Assembly: GCF_000005505.3 (NCBI RefSeq)
Contig: NC_016134.3
Location: 34,720,150 to 34,784,149 of the forward strand
Length of the DNA stretch: 64,000 nucleotides
Reading direction: 5' to 3'
Source of the DNA: Brachypodium distachyon
Taxonomy: Eukaryota; Streptophyta; Magnoliopsida; Poales; Poaceae
Part shown: positions 10,657 through 21,197 of the stretch, in pieces
How positions within the stretch are numbered: the first letter of the stretch is position 1
Layout: each line of letters opens with the position of its first letter
Program-made: the position numbers and the translations under genes
The notes under the pieces: generated by a model
Seen by the model: the letters and a program-made list of their open reading frames with translations, nothing else
Database searches by the model: none
What the model was told of the DNA's origin: nothing

Positions 10657-11392
10657 GAGTAAAACTCACTGTCACTGAAGTTGGTTGCGATTCTCAATTT
10701 AGTCGCTCTATTTTGAAAATCGAAAGTTATGGTCCGTAAACTTGACGAAGTATCTCACATACGGACACCGGTATCGTATTTTGTACTCCCTCCTAATTTA
10801 GGGACGTATTATTCAACTTTCGGTGTCCATCTATACCAGACGTCGAAACTTTCTGCCAAGCTACTCCCAAAAATAGCCTCCACCCGGTGCATGCATTAAA
10901 TAAAGGACCAATCACGGCATATGCAAAGGTAACGGTAGGTTAGCCAAGCCGGATAAAAAAAGCTCTTGTTGGGTCTACGAAGGGAACGATGCAACGTTTG
11001 GCAGAGAGAGTAGTACTGTCGTGGGGGCAGAAGAGGAATTTGCTTCGGCTCCTTGGTATCTGTGTCAAAACTAATGCGCCTGGAATAAAAGGACGGAGGG
11101 AGTATGAATCTGTCCGTATCCTGTACCAGCTCAACTCGGATTTTGACATTTTGCCCCCTGAAAAATAATTCACGAGGACTGGAGCGCATCTTTTGCATTT
11201 TCTCCAGGACAAAATGCAAAAAATCCGAACTGAGTTGGCATAGGATACGGACCGATACGTACAAAAATCGGTATCAGTGACTGTATGTAGAATATTTTGT
11301 CATGTTTACGGACCGTAACTTTTGATTTTCAAAATACAATGACTAAATTGAGAATCAAAAACAAATTCGGTGACCGTGAGTGCATTTTACTC
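10657..11392. mobile_element. Non-autonomous Mutator-like foldback element
   Basis: The two ends are long inverted copies starting GAGTAAAA. They share CTCAATTTAGTC, TTTTGAAAATC and GGTCCGTAAAC blocks, and the pairing continues inward to a GTCCGTATCCT block. An exact 9-bp direct repeat, taacggaaa, flanks the element at 10648-10656 and 11393-11401. Long TIRs with a 9-bp target duplication are the hallmark of the Mutator superfamily. No transposase is present, so this is a MITE-like derivative. Once the nested Stowaway is discounted, the element is about 420 bp and almost wholly palindromic. Confidence 0.88.
10786..11102. mobile_element. Stowaway-type MITE nested in the Mutator element
   Basis: The element begins CTCCCTCC and ends GGAGGGAG, and is flanked by TA on both sides (10784-10785 and 11103-11104). 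It interrupts the left arm of the surrounding Mutator-like palindrome. The matching sequence of the right arm is continuous, so the Stowaway inserted second. Confidence 0.82.
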
Positions 11393-11769
11393 TAACGGAA
11401 AACTTCTAGGATTGGTTTGCCTCGAGACGAGGCTCCAATTAGTAAATTGATTGGCTGACTGTACTTGCACACTGAAATTATTTTGGGACGGGGGGAATAA
11501 CACGTATAAATTGACATGAGCAATCTTTGGTGACAAGAACGATATTTATTGGGATAAAATCAGCGCTATAACATCGTGAAGAACGAACAACCACTCTGTT
11601 TGTCTGTATCTTTCAGCGAACCAACAACTCTGCCACTCTGAAACCCGAGCATTTCCAGAATTCCAGCTCCCAGCTTTGCATCCCTCAAGAACAGCCGCCA
11701 TACTCTTTTTGATTGCATTTTTAATTGCTAACCACATTTGCCATGTGGTAACAGCCGCCATACTCTGCG

Positions 11770-13992
11770 TCAATGGCCATACTGGCGATACCAGCAGCAC
11801 CTGGCGACGCCGTCGTCGACGCTGCCGCGGCTGTGGAGCCACCACAGCAGGTTCGTCAGCGTGTTGCCGTCGTCGTGCGACGTCAGCGCCCTGGTCTTGG
11901 CCAACGCCGACTCCTTGTCGTAGATTCCCTCCAGCGCGTACACGAAGCCCTTCCACCCTTCTCCGACGCCGTCCCTCGCCAGCGCCGGCGCGGTCCAGCT
12001 CACCAGGTCCTTGACGAACCCAATGTCCGGGAAGAGGGCCTCGCTGATGGGCAGGAGAGGCAGCAGCTGGATCCCTAGCCTGCACTCCTTCCACTCGGGC
12101 GGCGCAAACCAGAGCCCGCTGTCCCTCTTGTTCGCCCACAGCACGCCCACGACGCGGTTGTTGCCGCTGAAGTCGTCCTCGTAGATCCCTTCCCCTTCCC
12201 GGACGTGCCACCACGTCTGCGCCGCCAGCATCTCCAGCGCCGTGAGCGTCGCGCCAGCGGAGACGAGGTGCGTGTCGCCGTAGCTCAGCCCGAGCAGCGC
12301 GGCGGAGTAGTAGGCGTTCACGGCCTCGCTGGTGCTCTCCTGGTTGCGCCCGTCGCCGAACTCCGTCAGCCCCCCCGCCCACGAATGCAGCTTCCAGAGG
12401 TCGAACGTCCTCAGCCTGGTGTAGCTCGCGCCGCACTTGCGCGACAGCGTCATGAAATCGGCCACCATGGAGTAGGCCTGGGACATGTACTTCCTCCCCC
12501 AGGACGGGTCGATCTTGGCCAGCACGGCGATGGCGTACAGGAAGTAGCCCAGATGGTAGTGGTGGTCGTTGTAGATCCCGAAGCCGAAGTCCGCGCCGGA
12601 GTCCTTCATCCCCTGCTTCGTGATAAGACCGCCCCATTTGGGATCATACAGGAAGCCGTTCCCCTGGAAGCTGCCGTCCAGCCATGGCGTGACGGTGGCC
12701 TTCAAGAACCGGTGCACCGCAGGGATGGCGTCGGGGCACCCGACCTCCTCGGCGATCAAAGCCAGCCTCGCCGCCCTGGCGATTGCCTTCCCGTAGAAGT
12801 AGGACGAGGTGGTCGTGATGGGATTGGAAGCAAGGCTGTCAACATCCTTGCGCAGCGCGGCCACGATCTCGCCGACCCCGTTGTCGTTGACGCCCCGTGT
12901 AGAATGCCATGTTGGGGACAACGGGTCGGTTTTTAAGATCCAGGAATCGCCGACGACGCCGACCAGGTCGCCGTCGATGCTCCGGTACCTGAAGTCGTCG
13001 AGGACACGGGCGGAGCAGTCCTCGGAGAGCAGGCGGAGGTGGAGCGGGTGGGCGAGCATGAGCAGATCCCCCCACCCTTGCTTGCGCCAGGTGTAGTCGA
13101 CGCAGAAGGGCCGGTTCAGCGCGGCCTCCCCGGCCGTCGGGAAGCACCGGCTGTACTGGTCGAGGACCGCTTCCATGGCCGCGTCGGGCAGGTAGGCGAT
13201 CCGGATCACGCCGGAGAATCCCGGCGCCGCCAGCTGCGTGACGCTTGACTGCGAGAGCTGGATCGGCGCGGACGCGTAGAGGAGGAAGGTCTGGCCGCTG
13301 TTCATCCGGAGGCGCCACTTGGTGCGGGCGTCGTCGCAGGGGACGGCCTCGATGAAGGCGTGGACGGAGGCGACGGAGATGTCGACGGGGCCCGCGGCGT
13401 CGGCGGTGGCGACGGTGACGAAGGGGCAGCCGCGGACGAGGAAGGCGCGGAGGGACGGGGAGAAGTCGAGGGTGACGGAGAGGTCGTCGAAGGCGACGAT
13501 GCGGTGGAGCTGGCCGGCGGCGGCGGACGGGGAGGAGACGGTGAGGTCGGCGGCGAAGGTCTGGATGTCGAAGGTAGGGGAATGGTTGCGCGTCGGGTAG
13601 CACACCGTGAGCCCCGCGGCGGCGGACTTGACAGAGTACGGGTGGATGTACTCCGGCTGGTCGCCGTTCTTCAGCGTGAAGTTCTGGAAGAAGCAGTTGG
13701 TGGGGAGCGGCGCGGACAGGAGCCCCGGCGCGAAGAAGCGGGACGGGTCAGGGAGCACCGTCGACGCCGCCTGCGGGAAAACGTGGCCGCCCGGGAACGC
13801 CGGCGGTGGGGGGCGTCCGTGGGGCATGGCTGGCTGCGGCGGAATCGGGTAATTGGACGGTAGCGGCGGCTGTGGTGGTGGCGGCGGCGGCGGTGGTGCG
13901 AGGTTGGGTTTGGTCTTGGCGAGGTTGAATGGGGGTTTGGGGGAGAGGAAGCGGGAGAGGCTGTGGCCCAGCTTCTTCTTCCATTTCCACAT
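11770..13992 (-). CDS. Glycoside hydrolase family 81 endo-1,3-beta-glucanase
   Basis: A single uninterrupted exon encodes 740 residues, which fits the plant GH81 family. The enzyme hydrolyses beta-1,3-glucan (callose or microbial wall glucan) by an inverting mechanism. The N-terminus is basic and then proline-rich, with no obvious signal peptide, so a cytosolic or unconventional location is possible. The N-terminal beta domain begins at about residue 90 (PLPTNCFFQNF). The conserved motif NDHHYHLGYF lies at about 475-484 and holds the family's catalytic Asp region. A glutamate-rich NQESTSEAVNAYY segment lies at about 550-562. The WKGFVYALEG and WWLHS motifs near the end are typical of the family. 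The last residues (after about 725) look non-conserved and terminate beside a duplicated 16-base sequence. A TATA-like motif is only 21 bases upstream of the ATG, so the leader would be very short or the real start internal. Confidence 0.92.
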   Translation of the reverse strand: MWKWKKKLGHSLSRFLSPKPPFNLAKTKPNLAPPPPPPPPQPPLPSNYPIPPQPAMPHGRPPPPAFPGGHVFPQAASTVLPDPSRFFAPGLLSAPLPTNCFFQNFTLKNGDQPEYIHPYSVKSAAAGLTVCYPTRNHSPTFDIQTFAADLTVSSPSAAAGQLHRIVAFDDLSVTLDFSPSLRAFLVRGCPFVTVATADAAGPVDISVASVHAFIEAVPCDDARTKWRLRMNSGQTFLLYASAPIQLSQSSVTQLAAPGFSGVIRIAYLPDAAMEAVLDQYSRCFPTAGEAALNRPFCVDYTWRKQGWGDLLMLAHPLHLRLLSEDCSARVLDDFRYRSIDGDLVGVVGDSWILKTDPLSPTWHSTRGVNDNGVGEIVAALRKDVDSLASNPITTTSSYFYGKAIARAARLALIAEEVGCPDAIPAVHRFLKATVTPWLDGSFQGNGFLYDPKWGGLITKQGMKDSGADFGFGIYNDHHYHLGYFLYAIAVLAKIDPSWGRKYMSQAYSMVADFMTLSRKCGASYTRLRTFDLWKLHSWAGGLTEFGDGRNQESTSEAVNAYYSAALLGLSYGDTHLVSAGATLTALEMLAAQTWWHVREGEGIYEDDFSGNNRVVGVLWANKRDSGLWFAPPEWKECRLGIQLLPLLPISEALFPDIGFVKDLVSWTAPALARDGVGEGWKGFVYALEGIYDKESALAKTRALTSHDDGNTLTNLLWWLHSRGSVDDGVARCCWYRQYGH

Positions 13993-14005
13993 CGACCGTG
14001 TCCCG

Positions 14006-14013
14006 TTTATATA
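14006..14013 (-). promoter_or_regulatory. TATA-like box just upstream of the GH81 ATG
   Basis: The minus strand reads TATATAAA, beginning 21 bases before the annotated ATG at 13992. A normal TATA-to-TSS spacing would place the start of transcription at or inside the coding region, so either this box is not used or translation starts later. Confidence 0.4.
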
Positions 14014-15991
14014 CAGAGCTCAGGAGATCTCAATTCTCCTAATTTGATCGGATCTGTTATTCTTTCTATTTTTCTGATTGATATTTCTGAAAAAAATAAA
14101 ATTATTGGGTTTGGATGTCTTCTAGTATAAGAAACATAATTCGATTTGGGGAGATTTTCTAAGCCGATTTCTAATTCCACCGGATTTGACTTACCCCTGG
14201 GCTCTGCCGTGGCGTTCCGAAGCGTGTCCCTGCGTGTAGAGAAAGCATAAATGTGTGACTGACCCGACACCGACCCTGCGATGATTAACGGCTAAGGCAT
14301 AGGAAAAACGCGTCATGAGCACGACACATGTTAGTAGTATACTACACATGGAGTACTTTTTTTTGAACAACAGTATACTACTACTTGCAAGTTGCAAAGA
14401 AAGAAAGAAAAGGTCTTCTCTGCCGTACTAAGTACTCCATATCATGTTTTGCGTAGAACGTTGAGACCATTTAGTATGGTTACGGCTGTACTGCAAAGTA
14501 GTAGTACTCCGTACCATATATCCAGCTAGATATAAGTACGGAGTATCATGTTCTGCTTAGAAGATTCAGACCATCTAGAATTAGCGTGGCTACAATTGTA
14601 CACTACTCCAGATTAAGTAAGCTGTATCTCCATTCAGTAGAGTAGCAACTAAGAATGAAGGCAAAACGTGGATGAAGAGAAGAAGGGGCGGAAATGAAAC
14701 GTTTCGGCTCACCTTATCAATACCGGGAACCCGATTAGCTGCGTTGACGGACGGTGATGTGACGAAGGATTGGATCGAACCCTCTCGGTGATAATGGAGT
14801 AGTTGCGGCTTGGCTAAAGAAGACCACAAGAAAGCTTGCAAGGATGATCGATCAAGGGGGCAGGTACTAGGTAGGCAGGCGGCAGGACAAGGGATGGATG
14901 GAGCACGAGGAGAAGCAAGCACTTGTCCGTCCCTTGTCGCGCCGGGAAGAAGGTTCGCAACATCGCCGAAACGTGTTTCTTTCCACTGGATTCGAGGGCA
15001 AGCCATGGATGAATGAATGAATGATGGTGGCTTCTGCCGCCGTCGCTTCGCTTCTTGCTTGCCAAGCGAAGCGACCGGGGTCCGGAGGTCGTGTTCCGTT
15101 CCAACTTCCAAACAGTTGGTTTCATGTGTCGTCGAACTACTTAGTGCCGCCGTGTCGAGCCATGCTTAGGAAGCAAAGCAACACTGCCGCCTGCCTAACG
15201 AGGCGTCAGTTCGGAAAGAAGCATGGATTCCAATTCCATCCCCTCTCCCCAAGGAAGGGACATGTGCCTTGAGTGGCTATCAGGAAAGAAAACCAAGCAT
15301 GCTTAGGAAGCAAAGCCGAACCATCCAAGAATTATGCATGATATACGTGAATGGTAGTGTGACCTCTCCAGTTCCGTGCCGCTATCATGGAGTTGCCCAA
15401 CCAAACATGGGCCAAAACGCAAAAGGGGTGGGTCCTTTCCTTCAACAGAACTGACGAACACATAGGCTTGATCCAACTTTTTAAATAATCAAAACAAACT
15501 CTGCCACCATGCTTAGTTTACATAAACTGAACGGACAAAGATTCAACATAGCGTCAAAACATCCAGCAAACAAAGCTTACAATTTTTTTAAAGTCTTGTG
15601 CCACTAAAGCATCATGAATTCAAGATAACCAGGGAGCATGAATTACACAGTGCCCGAATTGACAGATTTCTTCTGAGACATCAACAGACAGTTGCATCTC
15701 ACAAGTCGCTGGAACAGTTGTGCAGCACCAGTTCCTTCGAAATCATCCAGCAACTTGAGTAACAAGAGGGCACTGTGAAAGGCAGCAGAAACATACAGAA
15801 TGTCAGTAATTCAATTCAATTGTGTATTTTAAGAACAGATTGAATCCAAATTCCATTGAATTGGAAGTGCTTTCATAATGTCAATAGTAGGACCTTAAAA
15901 CTGGAAAACAGGACAAGACAATTGAAATTGATTTATTTCATTAAAAAAACGAAATTCAAAAGAGAAGAACAAACCTGACATGGCCTCATCT
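14014..15991. other. Intergenic spacer between GH81 and the RBM25-like gene
   Basis: No convincing gene is present. The region has a diverged direct repeat at 14431-14612 and an exact 19-base repeat (at 15161 and 15298). The part from about 15620 to 15991 is probably the 3' untranslated part of the RBM25-like gene; a possible 3' exon at about 15660-15780 ends near TTCTTCTGAGACATC. Confidence 0.5.
14431..14612 (+). repeat. Diverged tandem duplication (~104-bp period)
   Basis: The block AGTACTCCATATCATGTT...TAGAA...AGACCAT, starting at 14431, recurs from about 14534 with substitutions. Both copies end in a CTAC/CTGTAC...ACTCC pattern. Confidence 0.65.
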
Positions 15992-18900
15992 TCATGCTAG
16001 CCCTGTTTCTACTTTCTTAATTTCAAATATTAGTTTCCTCCACAATGAGAGGAAAAACTTTTCTGTATCATCTTCCAAATGACCAGCAAGTGGCTCCAAG
16101 ATTGCAGCTGCATCAACATGTTCTTTGATGGCTAAGAGAATATAATATAATCCACAAACGCTGCTAACACCTCACCCAAATATTGAGAGCCCTTTTTTGA
16201 AGCCCAAGGCATAATTTTCGCATGCAATCCATGCTGCAGACAAAAAAAAACATTTGCTGTCATAACATATTTTACAAGTAATACTGGAATTGAGCATGGA
16301 AAAGATGGATAATTCGGTCTCACCTTATCATAAATTTCCCAATTAATAACATAGGCAAATAGTTCTTCCTTTGTCTTCGGGACAGTAGCAAGCAACTGTT
16401 CCGCATCCAAAGTTTTCTTGTCCACCGACTTGGATGTTGACTGCAATTCAAAACCTACTTTCTCTCCTGGGGCACTGTTGTTCTGCTTATCTGAGACTAA
16501 AGCTGGTACAGACACAGTGCCCTTTTCTTCATCGTTGCTCTTATGAAACCCATCTCCTTCTAATGAAGCAAAAACTAATTCAACATAGCTAGAATATGGA
16601 GAAGATATTGTAAATTAAAAGCAAAAAATGCACTTACTTGCATTGTGCTGACTTTTCCTCTCATCATTAACTGTATTATGCTTCTTAGCCACATCCATTG
16701 ATGATGCCGCATCAATTTGCAGAGAAGACTTTACAGCTGCAGTCACTTCTCTACCTTCCCAACCTTGTGAACCCGGAGCTTTCATTTCCCCTAAATGTTC
16801 CTCTTTTTCACATCGTCTCCTGACTTTCCTCTCCTCCAGTGCACTACCCCTTATATTACCATCACCATCCGCATCACCAATACTGGCAGAGGTCTGGACT
16901 GGTGAAGTTGGTGAACCTGGAAGTTTAGTCCTCCGTCTCTCTTCAACCATACAACGTATCTTTTGCATTTCTGCTTCTTCGACCTTCTCTTCTGTAGCAT
17001 TCTCACCATATTTCTCAAGGTACTCTTTCGTGGCGGCATTAACATTAACCTGATTGTAAGAAGGGAAAACAAGCATGGATACAAAACAAAATAAGCATAG
17101 ATAATAACCCGAGGGAAACCATTACAGACGAAAGCTTGAAAAATAATGAAAAGAAGCGTTCGTTCAGACTCCCAAACAAAGCAAAATGGACAAAGAAAAG
17201 GCACAGTAAATCAAATGCATGTTCTCCTAGGCTGTTAGCTTCATCCATAAGCTTGGTCCATGCCATTGCTTTACTGCAACTTACAAAAATGCCACCAGGC
17301 TGTCTGTTTTCTTTACATTTTTGCCATGTACAGTGTCATCGTGAGGTCAAAGACCTTTGACTGAGCTTGGCTGATCTGGGAAGAGATGGAAAGTCCGAAA
17401 TACCATGGTGACCATGCAAACTGAGGCACTGCCATTAGGTGCTTCAGTCTGACACGCACAAAGATATATATATAGCTCACAACACATCAGGGCAATGCAA
17501 GAAATCATACTGACATTCACTATTAGCTATTTATGTAACGGGAACTTTCCACCAATGCCACTACTTTGAAAGGAAATTCAACTTATGGCAACAATCCTAG
17601 TTTGATAACATGCACAGACATGTAGCTCCCAACACTTCAGGGGAATGCAAGAAATCATATTGTCACTACTCACTAATTTCACCAAAGGGAACTTTCCACC
17701 AATGCCACTAATTTCATAGGCAATTCAACTTTTGCCTTTTGTCTCACATGAATTACACTCTTCCATTAGGTCCACTAGTTTGTTTGGTGTGAAATAAGCA
17801 AAATATCCCTAGGCCCTCTCACATGGAAGAATCGTGTCACTGCCGCACGTGTCCTACTTCTCAGCCCTTCTTCTGCCTCTAGAGAGGCGCACCAAATGGC
17901 TCCTCCACCCAAATCCCCAAAGCCACCATGGTTCCTCTCCCCTCGCCCCACATGGCTGGGCCTATCCTCCCCAATTCAATTATTCCATGTCTATTAATGT
18001 TAGCACAACACTTTTCAATATGATGTAATCCTACAAAATGAGATAAGTTAGGAGGTAAATATATATATGTATATATATATATATCCCCGTTCTTTTTTTT
18101 CTCGAACCAAAAGCTAAGTTTGAGTCATTTTCATTAGAAGAAGGCGCCAAGGTGGCGAAAAGTCTTACAGCAACCAGCTAAAACTAGAAAAGAAAAAGGA
18201 AACCAAACAACTAAAGAAAACTAAGAGCGCTGCAAAAACAGAAGCAGGAAGGAAAAAACTGCTGCCACGAAATAGTACTCCCTCCGTTCCTTAAAAATTG
18301 GCATATTAGCTTTCATTAAGACACGCCTTTGACCACAAATTACTATGTCAAGGTGTGGTTTATATGGCATGAAATTAGTATCGCTAGATTCGTTATCAAA
18401 AGTACTTCATGATACTTGTGGTTTCATGTCATATAAACCACACTTTAACATAGTAATTTGTGGTCAAAGCCTTGTCTTAATGAAAGCTAATATGCCAATT
18501 TTTAAGGAATGGAGGGAGTATATCCTAGTACTCCCATTCTCGAAATAACATCTCTAACTAGGGTTGCCTTCTTGCCAGGAAATCGTTTATCCTAGGCTCC
18601 TAGCATACATTATCTACAAATGTTGCAAGCATAAATGGCATGCAACGGAGTACATACCACTAGTTCTTGACCATCAACACTCAGTTTGTTGAGAAACCGC
18701 TTGGCACGAAGACTGTCTTCGCCAGATCCAAACTCACAAAAGCCCAATTTAATAGGAGTTCCACCACAAGGATTGCTTACTCGCTTCCAACTTTTTACAA
18801 GTCCACAGACCTGTAGTAAAAAAGATGCACATACACATTACTCCCTCTGTCCGGGTTTATGGGGCCTGTATTGAATTTTGTGACAAATTTTGACCAACAA

Positions 18901-21197
18901 TTATACAAATGATACTTAATATATCTACACAGAAGTTATATCATTAGAAAGAGTTTTCCAATATATATCAAAACGATATCTCTTTGTGCCAAAAGAACAT
19001 CGTATTACCAATGTAATTTTTGGTCAAAGTTTGACATAAAATTCCGTGCGGGCGTTATAAACCCGAACAGAGGGAGTACTACCTAATCCCTTGATCGAAA
19101 GAACATCTCATCTAACATGTCACAACCTTTCCTTCTATATTCTCCAATTAACTACCTTTTATCCACGATAAATATCCAATTAACTTCCTTTTATCTTCAA
19201 TAAATATCCAATTAACTACCTTTTATCCACAATAAATATCCTATAATTGTCTTTGCCATAACCTAACAGGTCTACCAAGGTCAGTTTGAACCACAACTTA
19301 ATTCTAGTGAATCTTAAGAGATCGTCTTATGAACGTAGGATGTACATACTATAAGGTGATAAGAGTTAAAAATAACAATATCTGAAGAAGAGAAAGACAG
19401 AAATCATTATCCACTGTTGATGCAATGTTGCCGACATACACTATAAAATGTGGTTCACTAGCTGGAGCAACAGGTAGGCTAGGTGGTCTGTCCATAGCCA
19501 CAGACCCAGAACTCTCAGGAATAACAACTGACTGTTGATGTGAGAAAGGACCAACAGGGGGATATATGAGGCTTGGAGGGAAGTTTGGAGGCTGTGGAAA
19601 GTCAGGATTTGCGATATAGCTAGGATCAACTGCAGACAAAAAACACAAAATTCCGTCTGCCATATTAGTAAGTCTTAAGTAATCCAAACAAATAATGCAT
19701 AACCTATCATTACAAACTAATCAACTCTAGTGGCCAAATTAAAAAAGAAATAACTTATAAACTACAGGATAGACATGCAAGTAATTTCAGCACAGAATAA
19801 CCTGGGAAAAAGCATTATACTGCTCTGATCAAACTGAAGAGTAAATCTGGTAACAGGACTCTCAGCATCCTTTTGAGCAGAACAATGCATCGTTATGATT
19901 ATTTGCAAAATTAAGAGATACCATACATAATTGCAAAATTGTTGCATTACCGAGTGTGAATACTTGTGTAAATAACTTGCCTCGATACAAATAATTAGCA
20001 TGACAACTAAGCAAAATGAAAATTGTGACAACTATGAAGTTTGCAGATTTCTGCAACCTGGGGGCAGATCTATGTAAGTATCCAAAATTTAACCAAACCA
20101 AACACAATAGGTTTGTAGCAATCATTAGCACAACTCAAAGCAATCATTAGCACAACTGCAGTGCACTACACCATATGAAAAACTCAACAAAATGTGTTTC
20201 TATCAATAGCTACCTATTAGGATGGATGGGTGATTTGAACACAAAAATGGAAATGATATAACACACTGAAGTTAATTTTGAAGTTTGCAACTATCAACGT
20301 GGGATGATGTATATATGCAGAAATTTATGTAGAATAATTCAAGCAGTTAAATAAGCTACAACATGTAATCAGATAGACCACTGCATGAACTTAAATGCTG
20401 GGCATTGCATTTAATTTAATGAAACTATACAATAAGCATTACCAAACACATCAAGGTCGTGGAAACACACCAAAGGTCGTGTAAGATCATCAGATCTTCT
20501 GAAACAAACATGTGGCCCGCCTTTCTTGCAGGGTACCAAACATATCAAGGTCGTGGAAACACACCAAAGGTCGTGTAAGATCATTAGATCTTCTGAAACA
20601 AACATGAGGCTCGCCTTTCTTGCAGGGGGGCGCATCACAGCACAACCATTACTGTTACAGAGAAGCAGTCAGTAACTGTAAATTGATAATCATAATAAAA
20701 CTGCACCCATTTCTATGATCTAGCACTGGAATCTGAATAGGTTGTCCTCCTCTGAATTTGCTTTAATACACCATAATTCCAAAACTTGGCATGAGTCATT
20801 CCCGTTGCAAAAACTCGTCAAGTGATTTTTTTTTTCAGAAAAGAAACCAACAATTCTCAGTGGCATAATTAAACCTACCGAATTGGGGGGAGGGGATGCC
20901 TGGGTGTGGAACAAATCCACCCGGCGGTGGTGGCAGAGGCGGGTACATGCTAGGCCCGGGGAACGCGCCGGGCGGCATGACGGGCGGGAATAGTGGCGGC
21001 CGCCCCATGTAGTAGAAAGGTGCCGGATACGGCGCCGGCGGCAGAGCGCCGAGGCCGAGGGGACGGAAGTGGGAAGCGAAGGGGGTCGGGATGGGATTCG
21101 AGTTCGGCGTGCGGACGGGGGCGTCCGCGGGGGGCTTGAGCACGGTGGCGGCGGACGCGGCGCTGGATTGGGCGGCGGCGGCTCGAGGTCGCGACAT
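15992..21197 (-). CDS. RBM25-like RNA-binding protein (RRM + PWI), apparently damaged
   Basis: The exons read on the minus strand are 21197-20879, 19629-19382, 18810-18658, 17049-16638, 16559-16324 and 16233-15992, about 536 codons joining in phase. Exon 1 starts at ATG MSRPRAAAAQ and is proline-rich. Exons 2-3 form the RRM (VYVGNI = RNP2; KLGFCEF = RNP1). Exon 6 encodes the PWI fold (KIMPWASKKG ... LIFEIKKVETGL). RBM25 is a nuclear U1-associated splicing regulator. Two lesions are visible. First, the exon 2 3' end is CAG followed by ATATTG, not GT, although the next exon continues the RRM in phase. Second, exon 6 hits TAG after DYIIFS while the conserved PWI continues one frame over. The usual long RE/RD-rich middle is also short. 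It is either a decaying copy or expressed with altered splicing. The family call is firm, functionality doubtful. Confidence 0.72.
17473..17735 (+). repeat. Diverged ~148-bp tandem duplication in RBM25-like intron
   Basis: Both copies run AGCTC-CAACAC-TCAGGG-AATGCAAGAAATCATA through GGGAACTTTCCACCAATGCCACTA to CAATTCAACTT. The first starts near 17473 and the second near 17622. They lie in the intron between exons 3 and 4. Confidence 0.75.
18278..18518. mobile_element. Palindromic Stowaway MITE (241 bp)
   Basis: CTCCCTCCG and its inverse form the ends, flanked by TA (18276-18277 and 18519-18520). The two halves are almost perfectly complementary for about 100 bases each (for example AAATTGGCATATTAGCTTTCATTAAGAC and its reverse complement). 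The element would fold into one long hairpin. It lies in the RBM25-like intron 3. Confidence 0.9.
18841..19076. mobile_element. Stowaway MITE beside a 3' splice site
   Basis: The ends CTCCCTCTGTCCGGGTTTAT and its inverse (ATAAACCCGAACAGAGGGAG) are flanked by TA (18839-18840, 19077-19078). The element lies in RBM25-like intron 2, with its left end only 30 bases upstream of the exon 3 acceptor on the minus strand. Confidence 0.88.
19144..19239 (+). repeat. 32-bp tandem repeat, three copies
   Basis: Three consecutive 32-base units (19144, 19176, 19208), each starting CCAATTAACT and ending AATAAATAT, lie in RBM25-like intron 2. The middle copy carries a few substitutions. Confidence 0.9.
20441..20628 (+). 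repeat. 94-bp tandem duplication in RBM25-like intron 1
   Basis: Two adjacent 94-base units (20441-20534 and 20535-20628), starting ACCAAACA, differ at only a few positions. They are non-coding and within intron 1. High identity suggests a recent duplication. Confidence 0.92.

Noticed and set aside
11546..12637. A 363-codon minus-strand frame overlapping GH81
   Set aside because: It is an alternate frame of the GH81 gene; the GH81 frame carries all the conserved motifs.
16130..16180. A tiny GTGAGG...TTCTCTTAG intron that would bypass the PWI frameshift
   Set aside because: It would be only about 44 nt, too short for normal plant splicing, and would remove conserved PWI residues.
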